DNA of 64,000 nucleotides from the NCBI GenBank assembly GCA_028023455.1, contig JAQFVV010013307.1, forward strand, positions 98,349-162,348, written 5' to 3'. The translations under genes and the position numbers were made by a program. Under the pieces are notes generated by a model, which did no database searches, had not been told where the DNA came from, and saw only the letters and a list, made by a program, of their open reading frames with translations. Position 1 is the stretch's first letter; every line of letters starts with the position of its first letter. Source of the stretch: Epiperipatus broadwayi. Lineage: Eukaryota > Onychophora > Udeonychophora > Euonychophora > Peripatidae. Shown here piece by piece: positions 11,030-22,173 of this stretch.

Positions 11030-12260
11030 TTCTCCCATGTCAGCTCCAAGATATAAAAAAAAACACCCCTAGTGATATCAGAGAACTGGACCCCAATATC
11101 CAAGAAGCACAATCCCATCTACTGTTTGAAACCTCCATCTACAGTTTGAAACATAGATGCTCTTATGATAATTTAATCCCAAGAGAATTATTTGCAACTT
11201 TTGATTTTTTTTTACTAGTCCATAATTTTATCTGCTACAGATATTAACATTTCTCTATATAAAATTTCCTAGGCAATTATTATTTAAAGAAATATCCTTG
11301 CATGGGCTGTAGGATACCATTGCATGTATTTCTGATTATCCAAATCCCAGGTATTTGATAATAGAGTTCTTTCAGACCTTACACAGAGACCGATTTCAAC
11401 CACAAATAAAATCACTTGGAAACTTTGCTTTAATTATGATGGACTCAAATAGCTACAACTGTATCACTGCAGTGCTCAAAAACCCTACTTGGGATACACC
11501 CTTCAAAATTTCCAGGATATGATGCAACCATTTGGCAAAGTTATAGCTTTTCACCCCATATATCTAAATGACACCCCTATACCCACTTCTAGTAACTATG
11601 ATTTCAAATTACAACTGCACCATGACATTGATCCAAACATAATTTCAACACAAATCCTTGATTAAGAAGCTACTCTATGCTTATATATCAGAAAATTGTA
11701 ATCGTAGTTCTACTCCTGGCTTCAGTGTGGTTATTTAGCAGTGTAATGTGCTAATCTCCAAACTTCATTTTCAGAAAAACCAGCTGATCACCCAAATCCC
11801 CAAGGCAATAAAGAACATCCAACAGCAAATATTTCCATGATTACATCCATCAAAGGCTAAGAGTTTATTCATGCACATACTACCTATCCTATACACTCAT
11901 CAACCCTCAATATTAATTCATGACTGATTGATTTGACTCTCCAAGAGACAGAGAATGATAATTGTGCTAATTCAATTGATATACAAACAATCCCTGACTC
12001 AGACATTGTTTCCAATATTCCTCACAATCCTGTAACCAAAGCCAGCACTGCCTCAAATAAGATTAATACTGCCACAGAAGCTCTTATTTATAATCATACA
12101 TATGACAATGACTATACCATTTGTAATAAAACATTAAGACCTATCATGGCGACACTTTCTCCATGTTTACCACTTATACCAGCCATCTCTCTCCCCAACA
12201 TTTCTAATGAAACAAAAAGAAAGCCTGGATGCCCCTATCTAAAAGCATCAGTAATTTAAA
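11030..12260 (+). pseudogene. LINE ORF1-like remnant
   Basis: This lies between the leader repeat and the endonuclease, where LINE ORF1 sits. Short open pieces occur in changing frames (10999-11247, about 11460-11660, 11933-12259). One frame near 11500-11600 reads FQDMMQPFGKVIAFHPIYL, which has the flavour of an RNA-binding fold but is not a definite RRM. The last piece is Ser/Thr/Asn-rich and ends in a basic KRKPGCPYLKAS. Composition (C-rich, purine-poor on plus) matches the downstream LINE ORF and not the surrounding AT-rich DNA. Assignment to ORF1 is mainly positional; the protein itself was not recognised. Confidence 0.45.
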
Positions 12261-12543
12261 AAACCAAAAACAGATGTGGTTGACCTGTTGATGCTAGACA
12301 TGGACTCTATAGAAACTAGTCACACCATATGCAAACTGAATGCCCTTTAGCTGACTTCATATGATCAATCTATTCTTATCTCCCATCAACAACAACAAAT
12401 ACACTCAACAGCTGGGTTGGAAACAATATTAGTTACTAATCAACCACCATTATAAATTCATAATTATAAAATTAGACTTTCCTGAACATATTAGAGTTTA
12501 CATTCATTCTTATTGATGATTAGAATTAATTACCTAAGAACCC

Positions 12544-13210
12544 TTGATAAATGAAACTAAAATTATTGCACTTAATGTTCAAGGTATCAACTCAGTGTCT
12601 AAACTTTTTCAATTAAAAAAGTGGATAAGTAAATATAAACCTCACATGCTTGAATTGCTTGAGAGAAAAATATATAATGGATTCCATATTGACCTTGTTG
12701 CTTACCTCAATAGACAGGGTTTCTATACCTGCTCCAGGGATATATCTTCACCATCAGCTGAAAGACTGGTATTATTATCACTTCCAGTTTTTTATTCTCC
12801 ATCATTCAAGATTACTTCTTACACTCAACTCTCTTAATCACCATATTTCACATCCATACTACAACACTAAATATTATATTTGTATATATCACTCCTGCTC
12901 CTACTGTTATTTCAATCATCATTCTGACAATTAACTCTTTGCTTACTTCCCTCCCTCTATCCAACAGTTTTGATGGGGGATTTTAATTTTGATTGTCAAT
13001 CGTGCATATCAAAATGACTTCATCTAATAACTCTTCTACTTATGAGTGGTCAAGGCTTTTTGCCTTCCAACTCTGCAATGTTTCATAATAAGTGACATGC
13101 CTCATTCTTCAATCTTTGCTTTTACTCATCAATTCTACATCATTTAAATTCAACTTGACTTTAATTCTACTCCCTTCTCTGACCACTCTGGACCATCTCC
13201 CATTCCAAAT
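12544..13210 (+). pseudogene. LINE APE-type endonuclease remnant
   Basis: The endonuclease nicks target DNA for reverse transcription. The N terminus reads KIIALNVQGI, then LKKWISKYKPHMLEL, the usual first strand and helix of LINE APE domains (ALN...GI, with the Asn expected to bind metal). Frame changes follow. Further on, MGDFNFD (about 12,973-12,993) is the GDFN motif and FSDHSGPSPI (about 13,173-13,202) the C-terminal SDH motif with the catalytic His. The order and the spacing of about 200 codons fit a full domain. At least two frameshifts separate the motifs, so it is inactive. RT follows in the same direction. Confidence 0.78.
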
Positions 13211-13838
13211 CTCAATGAACTACATGTCACAGCCATTCATTTGCATAAAAACATTCAAGTCCCTCTACCCTCATATACCACAGAATTCTTATTCTGTGAA
13301 ACATATATTATGTTGCAGAAATTGGAACAAATATAAATTGATCCAATCCAAAGGTACCTCACCTTTATTCATAATATCATTCAATATCCAACTTCTGTCA
13401 TTGGTTGATGAGTTGTATACATGGATTATACTAATGAAACCTGCACATCATACCCACTAACAATTATAAGCACTTTCCCACCACCAACCAACTTAAAAGA
13501 ATATCTTGCCATTAAGGAAAGAAGGATTTGTTTTAATCATCAGCACATGTGGATCTGGGGATATATTTTCTAGACTCTGGGCCACTCATCCACACTAAAA
13601 GTTCCTATAGCATTCTAAGTTGATAATAATATGAGTGCATGCTATAACATGATTAATCCTTTATACCAATAATTCAAGCAGAGGTTACAAATCCACAATA
13701 TATTCACACCACGTTTAGAGTTATTTGGACCATCTGATACCAATACCCCATTCCAAATCATACAATTTACTAATAAGCTTGCACCATAAATAACTCATGT
13801 CACTAGATTCCAATGGAATCCCTGCTTTTGCCATCTTA

Positions 13839-13843
13839 GGTAC
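13839..13843. repeat. target site duplication, left copy (GGTAC)
   Basis: GGTAC lies immediately left of the LTR element and recurs at 16658-16662 on its right. Joining the flanks restores a continuous LINE sequence. Confidence 0.85.
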
Positions 13844-14313
13844 TGTTACATATGTCGGTAAGGCACTCCTTTAAAGTTGTGTATCATAGGTCTGCTCATT
13901 AGGGCCACTGTAGTCTCTTATTTTTCACTACCCTGATTCTCCCTCTATATCCCATTTATATACTCAACTTCTGAAGTTCAAACAAAACATCTCTCATTCC
14001 ATAAATACCTCTCCTTGCTAACTGGGCCCTTCACTAGTCCCTATGGGTTTTGATTCATTCACAATTTCATCTTATAAGGCAAGGCAATTTTGTGGTAAAT
14101 TTTACTTAAACTTTCACACCATATATAGTTATTTTCTTCATGACATCGTTACATTAGATAATTATTTAGATAATTCCAATATTATTTAGTTATATACTTC
14201 TAATATTATTTAGTCATACAATTCTATACTTATTTATGAATCCCCCTAATTTACAATATTATTTACATAATAAATTTCAAACAATCCTAAACTAACTTGT
14301 CTGTGACATCACA
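13844..14313 (-). repeat. 3' LTR of nested Ty3/gypsy element
   Basis: On the minus strand it starts TGTGATGTCACAGACAAG and ends GACATATGTAACA (TG...CA). It aligns along its length with 16185-16657. Confidence 0.87.
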
Positions 14314-14329
14314 CTTCTCCTCCCACTCC
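14314..14329 (-). other. polypurine tract
   Basis: On the minus strand GGAGTGGGAGGAGAAG directly abuts the 3' LTR. This fixes the element orientation as minus. Confidence 0.8.
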
Positions 14330-14399
14330 AGAAGTATCAGTAATTCCACAAAGTCTCTTTTCATTTGTCATTGTTTGGGTTGAGGCACCTTTCTTCCCA

Positions 14400-14960
14400 G
14401 CTCAGACAACTTTAGTGGTGAATGTGTTTTTTGTATACCATCTCATTTTTCCATTTGCACCATCACAATATTCTTTGAAGTTATGCTGACTACTTCACCT
14501 TTTATCCAGATTTTCCACAGACATTCTCTAATTCACATCTTCTCACCAATGATGAACTTCTCATGCTCAGTCTGTAATCTTATAGCTTCTTCTCTCTTTC
14601 TTCTGTCAATTTCTTTCTGTCGAAGCCACTCTTGATGCCTTTGTCAAGCTGCTTCATGTAATTCTCTTTCATGTTGTCACTGCTGCTCATGAATTCCTTC
14701 TTCCTTAATTTTATCAAAACTTAGCAAGTTCTTTTTCCTGTTTCTCCTTTGTTTTTATCCAAATTCTGCAAACTCAAATTACTTGCTTCAGATGCTGTGC
14801 ATATGGTACTTTCTGACTTTTGCATATTACAGATGTCGATTGATCCTTTAACTCTAGTTGCACTGGTATTGTTGTATTTGACTCCAACCTTGTACTAAAT
14901 AGAAGTGGGAATTTAGTTTGTATTTCTTTTTCAATATTAATTTTTTTTTATTACATTGAT
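14400..14960 (-). pseudogene. pol remnant: protease-RT linker joined to integrase-tail-like sequence
   Basis: Reading the minus strand, the first part (about 14,960-14,770) contains FPLLFSTRLESN and later KVPYAQHLK, resembling the linker just ahead of Ty3/gypsy RT (the K-x-VPYA pattern). From about 14,660 to 14,440 it reads WLRQKEIDRRKREEAIRL and then GEVVSITSKN, like the end of an integrase and its chromo/SH3-like tail. None of the RT motifs (LPFG, YxDD) or the integrase DDE residues lie between, so the core of pol has been deleted. Stops and shifts are present. The integrase-tail call is weaker than the linker call. Confidence 0.5.
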
Positions 14961-14975
14961 CATGATTCTCAGTGG

Positions 14976-15320
14976 TCAGAACCAGTTCCTATTGATTAGT
15001 GGGTTTATTTGGCTATGCACTATAAATAATGGTAGCATTCTAATGTTCATGTTCAAATTTACTCTTACCATAACTTTTTCAACAATCTCAACCCTATTTC
15101 CATTTATGTCTCTAGCACAAACTTCAGTCCTCTCATTTTTTTTAAAAAATTTGCTTTCTTTAGTAAAGTTCTTCCAATCTCTTAAATCCATAAGAAAGAC
15201 TCCTGAGCCACTATCTACTTCTATTTTGAAATGCTTCTCTTCTATGTATAATGTTTGCTTAATTTCGGATCTGCACTCTTTAACTCTTTTATCTTGTACA
15301 TTTCTGGTGATTGCTTTCTT
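14976..15320 (-). pseudogene. retropepsin (gag-pol protease) remnant
   Basis: An aspartic protease that cleaves gag-pol in virus-like particles. The minus-strand frame is open from about 15,320 and reads KIEVDSGSGVFLMDLRDW, in which DSG is the catalytic motif. It continues through CARDINGNRVEIVEKVMVRV, the flap and middle strands, and ends PLFIVHSQINPLINRNWF, the position where family members have an LLGRDW-like strand; here the Gly is replaced by Asn. A TGA at 14976-14978 closes the frame at the point where RT linker sequence begins. Catalytic residues are intact but the flanking gene is broken. Confidence 0.75.
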
Positions 15321-15382
15321 AAACTTAATAGGTCAAAATTCCTCACCAGAGGTCCTTGTAATCCATGGCTTGATGGTTTTCA

Positions 15383-15733
15383 CTAGGATTGACTACAATT
15401 TCGCTCAAGGTATCCTGGTTTTTCGCAGCAGTAACATATGTGATTGCATTTATAATCTTTCTGGCTCCTGCCTTTCCCTTCTTGGTTGACTCTTTTCTGG
15501 ATCAACTGATACTGTATATGCTGCATTGTGTTATTTGCATATTCCTTAGCTTGGTTGATTACTAATTTATGTGTCATTCCCCTTCTTATTGCTTCCTTAT
15601 ATGTTATGGTAGAGTCTGCTAGAAACTGTTCGTGGAATTTTGTTTCGTGTAATCCTAGTAACAATTGTTCAAGGAGTGCTTCTTTTAAGAACTGGCCATA
15701 AGCACAATTTTTTGCTAACTTGCATAGAGCCAC
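15383..15733 (-). pseudogene. gag C-terminal fragment with altered zinc knuckle
   Basis: About 116 residues of gag: a capsid-type segment (KLAKNCAYGQFLKEALLEQ, then a GLHETKFHEQFL block) and an Ala/Gln/Lys-rich linker. Near the C terminus the nucleocapsid motif reads CYCCEKPGYLERNC. The canonical pattern is C-x2-C-x4-H-x4-C, and here the His position is Tyr, so the knuckle is probably unable to bind zinc. Homology continues upstream of the ATG at 15,733 in broken frames. It lies upstream of the protease in the same element. Confidence 0.72.
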
Positions 15734-16184
15734 ATCATATTCCTTAACCTTTTTTCTGTCATCTTAGTCTAAAATGTAATCTTGTGATATGTTTTGATGG
15801 TAAAGGGCAGAACTCTGCTGTTAATTTTGTGACTACCTCTCACACTAACAGTTGGCTATTTCCAATACTTTAATCCCTGCAAAACCCAAAAGTGTAGGTA
15901 TTTTTATGTGATTTTCTTTGATGCTTGCCCAGATTTTCAACATTGAAGTCTGCTATTCACAATTGTATGTTGGCAGTCATTCTCGACACATGAATTTATC
16001 TCTGGTCATGGTTCCCTTTTTTGGTTTAATATTGAAGTCCAACTTTTATTTGCTGTCCCCAAAATCTGTCTAACAGTGATCCCTGTCTGACTGCACCAGA
16101 TTTGACATGTATATGTGTCAAACAAATGAGAATTTTAGACAGATTGCATGAGTTAAAATATTAGTTTAATTTCCAGCAAAATTC

Positions 16185-16657
16185 AATTACATACATCAGT
16201 AAAGCACTCCTTTGAAGTTGGATATCATAGGTTTGCCCATTAGGGCCACTCGTCTCTTATTTTTCACTACCTTGATTCTCCTTCTATATCCCACTTATAT
16301 ACCTGACTTCTGGAGTTCAAACAAAACTCATTCCATAAATACCTCTCCTTATATGGTCTGCTAACCAAGCCCTTCACTAGTCCCTATGGATTTTGATTCA
16401 CTCCCAATTTCACCTTATAAGATTAGGCATTTTGGTGGTAAATTTTATTTAAATCTTCACACCATATATGGTTATTTTCTACATGGCATTGTTACATTAG
16501 ATAATTATTTAGATAATCCCAATATTATTTAGTTATACACTTCTAATATTATTTAGTCATACAATTCTATACTTATTTACAAATCCCCCTAATTTTACAA
16601 TACTATTTACATAATAAATTTCAAACAATTCTAAACTAACTTGTCCATGACACCACA
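16185..16657 (-). repeat. 5' LTR of nested Ty3/gypsy element
   Basis: Homologous to 13844-14313. Its inner end reads ...ATGTAATT instead of ...ATGTAACA on the minus strand, so the terminal CA has mutated. The adjoining primer binding site (minus, from 16184) is too degraded to assign to a tRNA. Confidence 0.85.
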
Positions 16658-16662
16658 GGTAC
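16658..16662. repeat. target site duplication, right copy (GGTAC)
   Basis: Matches 13839-13843 exactly. Confidence 0.85.
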
Positions 16663-19027
16663 TTTACTGTATTATATCTCTGTAACTTGGCAAATTATTT
16701 GTCCCAAAGGTTATATGGCATCAAAGGTCTATATCCAATCTCTATTGTACTATTTATCAAAAAACCAGAATTAACCTTTACTCTTACCAATCTTCATCCA
16801 ATTTGCATGGGGCCACTGGGAATTAAGATACTGGAAAAAAATTGAAAGGATCATTTAGAGCCATACATACTTACTTTAATTTTTTATATGCAGTTTGCAA
16901 AAAAGTCTCTTCTCCCATACAAGCTGCTGATATTTAAAGCAGTCTTAAACTCAGTTCAAGGCCAATATATATGCTCTGATTGCATTTCAGCTAGATATAG
17001 AGTCTGCATTTGACTCTGTTTCTATTCCCACTCTGATTGATGCTAGCTAACACTACCATTCCAAGTACTCTGTTTTACTTAATTACCAATTTACTGCAGA
17101 GCAGATCAGAGATGTGGAAAAAGTTCACCATCATTCACATATATGCAATCCATCTCCCAAGGCTCATTCCTTAGTGCACTGTTCTTAATTTTTCATATAA
17201 ATCCCCTATTAAAGCATATATAAAAGACATTTTCAGGCATCCAAATTATATATACTTGCCAATACAGCCCATGCATAGCATACATGGATGATGTCACCAT
17301 CTTCCTGCAATCTTATAAACATCTCTCCATATTGTAAAGCATCATCTATCAATATAATGCCACATATGAACTCAGATTTAACATGAATAAAACAGCAGCA
17401 TGGTTTATATACACCAAAAAATCATACACTCAAATATTCCAGGGAAAGGCAATGCCTTTCTTAGACCCCAATGAATAACACATTACAAAACAAACTTAAA
17501 GAAAATGCCACATGGATTTCCAATTCCCTCTCCAAAGCTTATCTCTCCCTTTATGTTAAAATTCACCTATTTAATATATTCATAATGACTAAGATTACAT
17601 ATTATTTACCTATTGTTAAATTTTCAAAACTATTTAATTCTGCCATCTCAATCTGCCACAAGCTATTATTATGCAGGAAGAGTTTCAATCTCTGCTAGAA
17701 AACTTAGTTGCCCATTTATTAATAATGGGCTGGGACTCAACAGTTCCCAAGTGTTTATCCAAAAAGTTATAAATTTAATTGCATCAATAATTCAAAAGTT
17801 CCCAATATTACAATTGACGTTACAAGTAATCTCTACTGATAGACCTCTCCCTCTATCAGTTTCACACCATACTTTACCAATCATTCCTATCAGCATCCAA
17901 CCAATCAATATCCCCCATGACTAATAAATACACATACTAGCAAATCTATGCTATACTATATTCAGAAGCCAACAAAGATTTTCTTTCTCCCATGCTTGAT
18001 ATCAATAACTGTCAGCTACTCCACTTCTTCAAAAAATGGCCCCAGGAGCCTAAATTTTTTGATTTCCTAGTTTTTCTTAACTTATGTGCATTAATGACAT
18101 CTCATTTTCTCTGGTATCACTGATTATATAAAAATATAAATCCATTCTGAACCTTATGTCATGTGACAGAAGAAATTTAACAACACCTTTTCCAGCAGTG
18201 TCAAGCCCTCACTAAATCAGGGATTATCATGCTAAATATATACAGACAACCAGTTATACCTATACAACATCTAATTCAATTCTATCAGAAGAAACACCTG
18301 CCTCCCCACAACAACTTTCATCCTGTATGCCTTCTGGTGCACTCTCTGCATCTTCACCATTGGCAACAATATCAGAAGACACCCAGCTATATTCATCAAT
18401 AATCTCCAATAAATCAAAGCCCAGGACAACTAAATACTATGCCTCAGATATTTTAGCTGTCACCTGGTCACTACTAGAACAACCATCTGACCTAAAGGTC
18501 ATAGTTTAACAAAACCACATTGAAAATCATTCAATAGTAGCATCCATTATTCTCACTACAATCCTCCACCAGACTACAGAATTTATTCTCTACATATTAC
18601 AATCCACCAACTGTCACCATATGTAATTCTACTCTGAATTGACTTTCTTCTTTGTACAGTACCCATAGCTTGGATTATAAATTACCTTTTTACCTTCCTG
18701 TTGTACTCCAAGATTAGCAATTAAAAGAACAATAATCAAGATTAATTTAATGACTGAACACAACTCCCAATATGATGCCAGATTTTATAATTCTAGATCA
18801 TATCTATCTATCTATGAAATTGAGTTTTATAGTGAACTGTTTTTTAAGATCAATCTCTCTATCCAAAACTAGTAGCAGCATTTGTAATAAAATATACCTT
18901 GAAACCTGATTAATGTAATCCTTAAAATTAATCCGTATAAAAGCCTATGCATGATTGCATCTGTACCTCTTACAATAAATGTTATGTAATGCTATAATCC
19001 AAAGGATTAATAAAGATTATTGTTGAA

Positions 19028-19071
19028 ACATAATGATAATAATAATAATAATAATGATGATGATGATGATA
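19028..19071. repeat. (AAT)n(GAT)n microsatellite shared by two LINE tails
   Basis: ATAATGATAATAATA then GATGATGAT. It directly follows the 3' end of LINE copy 1 (…AATAAAGATTATTGTTGAAAC) and directly follows, on the opposite strand, the 3' end of LINE copy 2 (…AATAAAGTTCCTTTTTGAAA). Confidence 0.8.
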
Positions 19072-21137
19072 CTGCTACATTTCAAAAAGGAACTTTATTC
19101 AAACTAAAAGAACAAGGTTACATTAATACTTTCTATATATATGCACCTACACTGGTGTTCATGAGGATTATGTATACTGTGTCTAAATAATTCTTTATGA
19201 CTCTTTACAGATATAAACTGGATGAGAGATGGATTGTTTGTGATAGCTTATATTACAAAATTTACATGGCTTTAGTAAGGATTTTTTAATCTATTGGTTT
19301 GAATTAAATTGTTTCTCAAAGTTCTATTACTTGGTATGTTTATTTATAACTAATACACACATGATATTTCTTATTTTTAATTCACATATATGCTTGTAAC
19401 AGTTTGATACTCTTCAGATATTGTGAGCTGGTGCATGATGCTGATGGCAACATTGTGTATGTTTTATTATCATATACCAATTATTATTTTTTGTGATGTC
19501 CATTTTCTTGCATTCTTTTTTTCCAAGTATAGAAATACTAGGCTTTGTAAGCTTCTGGCTTGCAATATTGATTAGTTGTATTAAACCTTTATTTGAGTGC
19601 TTTTGTTCAGCCTTTGCATTTGTGTGGATTTTTGTCAACTATTTTTTAGGTGCTTGATTTGAAAAATGACAAAATATTGACAACATTGACTGATTAGAGA
19701 ATTGATCTTTGTCTTATAAGTGACCAAGTGGCTGCAAAAATATCTGGATGTGGTATTTTATTGTCTATTGTCTCTTGTTTTTTTAATTATGCCAATTTGT
19801 TATGAAATGTTGATGTATATTGCCTTGTATTATTGACAAAAGCAAATGTGCATCTTGTGCACCAGAGTGCCTAGAATGCAAAAGTTTCTGCATGGACTGT
19901 AAGGATGGATACCCTGTGGTATGTGCTGATGATATCCTGCAGGGAGAAGTGTGGTTATCTGTACTATTTATTTCATGCCAGATGTTGTCTAGTGCTAAGC
20001 AGTTATAAAATAGATCTTGTTGACTTTCTTTTGCTTGATGGCATAGTGTGCAGAAGGGATCTATTTTGGCATACAGGAATCTGTATCTTAGAAAGGGGTA
20101 AGGTATAAATTTAGTCTAAGGAGGAAATAAAAAAAAATTGGGTTCCACGGACTATTTTCTTAAAGTTATTAAGCAGTTGTCAGTTGTTGATTCTGAGCAT
20201 TTGGATGGAAATTTCTAGTGCATGGCCTGGCTGTTGATATAAAAACTTTGTTATTGTTTGCAATGACATCTGAGTATGCATGTTTCTAAACTGGTTGACA
20301 ACTGATGACAGCTAGCAGTGTGAAGGTGAAAGTTTCTCTGTAGGTATTATCTGGATTAGACATTTAAGTTCTGAGAAATGTCTAAGGGTGGCTATTATAA
20401 GTCTTGCAGACTTCCCTATTTGAAAAATATATATGTTGTGTAACCCCAAAACATTGTATATTGTTGGGCAGCTAAGGCATCTTGCAGATATTGACACCGT
20501 CTTCCTAACAGTATGAAGAGATTTTCATTGTGAAAGCCTTGGAAAATTGAATTATAGGAGAATAATAAATTTTTTTGATGATCACTTGCTGGTTGAAAAT
20601 TATACTTTAACATATATTGAGAGGTATGCTTTTGATGGAGAAGTAGTGACCCATTCTACTTCATTTATTAAGTTGTTCTGGATTTTTTTTTCATTGGGTT
20701 TGTCCCCATATATAAGGGAAATTCAAGGAACGCAAATTGGTTTGTCTTGGAAAATGTATGTGCATAGCTTACAGGTGTTGAGTGATCAGGCAGCAGTTTT
20801 ATTCTGACTAAACATAAGATAATGTGTTGGTTCAAAAATCTTGAAGAATTTTCTCTAGTATTAGTATCTGCTTTCTAGGAGGGAATATGACTAATGCCAT
20901 CCACATATGCAATCCACATATGCAATGCAGGCTATATGTTATGATGTGCCTGGAACTCTGTTGGATTTTAAGTATGAACAGGTTGATGTAAAAAGTAAAT
21001 AGTAGTGAGCTGAGTGAAAAACCTTGGATAACAGATTATGTGGGAATGAATGATGGAGAGTTTTTATTATTGAGCATGATATGGATTTCATGACTGAGTA
21101 GCATGTTAGCAATTCAGTCACCAGCATATATGGACAA
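19072..21137 (-). pseudogene. LINE copy 2, 3' half (RT motif B to tail), decayed
   Basis: The minus strand carries the 3' half of a LINE related to copy 1. From the 5' side, a motif-B-like region reads VIQGFSLSSLLFTFYIN (about 21,040-20,985), motif C is AYVDGISHI near 20,910 with the second catalytic Asp replaced by Gly, and SISARCLSCPTIYNVLGL at about 20,490-20,435 aligns with SISARKLSCPFINNGLGL in copy 1. A C-terminal zinc-finger segment DPFCTLCHQAKESQQDLFYNC lies near 20,060-20,000. The 3' UTR reaches the microsatellite at 19,071. Cys-rich plus-strand frames near 19,820-20,000 are shadows of this ORF. Numerous frameshifts make it inactive. Confidence 0.72.
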
Positions 21138-21790
21138 GGAAATGTATTCCCTGGGCCCTGGGATACTCATCAACCATCAGAATTCCAATAGCACTCACAA
21201 CTGAGGGGGTCATATATGCAGGCAATTACATGTTTTCATCATTTCAAAGGTTAAAACCTACCACTCATCCCATTTAATATCACAAAATTTGACACTAAAC
21301 TGGCCACATGTCACTGAAAAGTTCATGGCTTCCCAAAATTTGTTTTTGTGCATCTCAGTCAGTTCATTATCCAATACCTGTGTGATCTTAAAAACATCTA
21401 TCATAGAAATTATATGATGGTTTTATATCCACTTGCAATAGTCTCCTTCAACAAAAAACAAGCTTCCATTTCAACCCTCTCCCACATCCATCCATTTCAA
21501 TAGGGTGACTTGTCATCAAAATAATCAAAAAATGCTAAAGGATAGCTTAGAGACATACATTATACCACTAATCTCACAGAGACAGTTTGCAAGAAGGCAA
21601 TCATCTGTTGCACAAGCTGTGATGATCTCCCAAACAGTTTTGAACTTAGTATGGGGTTGGAAAAAGTATGCACCAATTGCAGTTCAACTTGATATAGAAG
21701 TGGCTTTTGACAGTCAACATTAATATATTAATTAACATGTTGGCTGACACTAATTCCATGCACTCATCTGCATCTGCACATATTATTATT
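21138..21790 (+). pseudogene. LINE copy 2, inverted 5' piece (pre-RT to motif A)
   Basis: The plus strand encodes LGYSSTIRIPIAL near 21,170 (compare LGHSSTLKVPIAF in copy 1 at 13,575), then ARRQSSVAQAVMISQTVLNL and RT motif A, IAVQLDIEVAFDS, at about 21,680-21,715, continuing after a one-base shift to about 21,790. In the protein this part immediately precedes the motif-B/C part found on the opposite strand at 21,137-20,900. The two pieces together therefore look like one insertion whose 5' segment was inverted, as in twin priming. Confidence 0.65.
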
Positions 21791-22055
21791 TTTATTATCA
21801 CAGAAATATAGTATAAATAAATGTATGAAAACAAAATGCAAATTAAATAACTACCAAAAAATTGGAATTGCAGAGTATATTAGTATTCTGTATATTTTAA
21901 ATCATTATAAATATTTAAATAATTAATCTAGTCAAGGATTTTATGAAAATAATGCTCATAATTTTATATAATGATTACTATAAATTTTTTTTAATAAAAG
22001 TTGGTAATTCTCTTTTCTTTCTTTTATCATGATTTTATAAGACTCTTCCATACTT

Positions 22056-22173
22056 GATTTGAAATGTTTTATTCCCTGCTTCCTTTCTTCATTCTATTAT
22101 TCAGAAGTCATGATGATTTGAAATGTTCTATTCCTGCTTTCTTTCTTCATTCTGTTATTCCAAAGCCATGATG
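22056..22173. repeat. 59-bp tandem duplication
   Basis: GATTTGAAATGTT(T/C)TATTCC begins at 22056 and 22115. The two units differ at a handful of positions. Confidence 0.8.

Larger units (their letters stand above)
13844..16657 (-). mobile_element. internally deleted Ty3/gypsy retrotransposon nested in a LINE
   Basis: It has 470-bp LTRs (13844-14313, 16185-16657), a 5-bp GGTAC target duplication and a minus-strand interior of 1.87 kb. The interior order is gag C-terminus with a zinc knuckle, retropepsin with DSGSG, a short protease-RT linker, then directly an integrase-tail-like segment and a polypurine tract. The RT, RNase H and integrase core are missing, so an internal deletion of several kilobases is inferred. 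The LTRs have diverged much more than those of the gag-only element (substitutions every 10-15 bases), so this copy is old but still younger than its LINE host. The gag C-terminal pattern resembles the Mag lineage, a weak inference. Confidence 0.85.
13690..18240 (+). pseudogene. LINE reverse transcriptase remnant, interrupted by an LTR element
   Basis: The polymerase starts before the LTR insertion (13,844-16,657) and resumes at 16,663. RT motif A is ALIAFQLDIESAFDSVSIP (about 16,975-17,030) and motif C AYMDDVTIF (17,278-17,304), so the Asp residues survive although the frame does not. A thumb-region segment VSISARKLSCPFINNGLGLN at 17,680-17,740 has a clear homologue in LINE copy 2. Near 18,150-18,215 a WTLCH...QHLFQQC stretch keeps part of a CCHC zinc finger typical of LINE RT C termini. 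Stops and shifts occur every 100-200 bases. Confidence 0.78.
10754..19071 (+). mobile_element. decayed APE-type LINE (copy 1), split by an LTR element
   Basis: In plus-strand order: a tandem 140-bp leader repeat, ORF1-like remnants, an APE endonuclease (12.54-13.21 kb), reverse transcriptase (13.69-13.84 kb resuming at 16.66-17.9 kb), a C-terminal Cys/His segment near 18.15 kb, and a 3' tail of (AAT/GAT)n repeats at 19,028-19,071. Removing the inserted LTR element leaves about 5.5 kb, a usual full length for this class. Many frameshifts and stops make it inactive. Motif spelling (FQLDIESAFDS, AYMDDVTIF) shows a LINE, but the clade was not assigned. The 5' boundary is inferred from the start of the tandem repeat. 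Confidence 0.78.

Noticed and set aside
19820-20008. Cys-rich plus-strand frame (KCASCAPECLECKSFCMDCKDG) that looks like a small secreted or zinc-binding protein
   Set aside because: The minus strand here encodes the C-terminal zinc-finger region of LINE copy 2. The Cys codons are antisense to that ORF and no signal peptide or promoter supports a separate gene.
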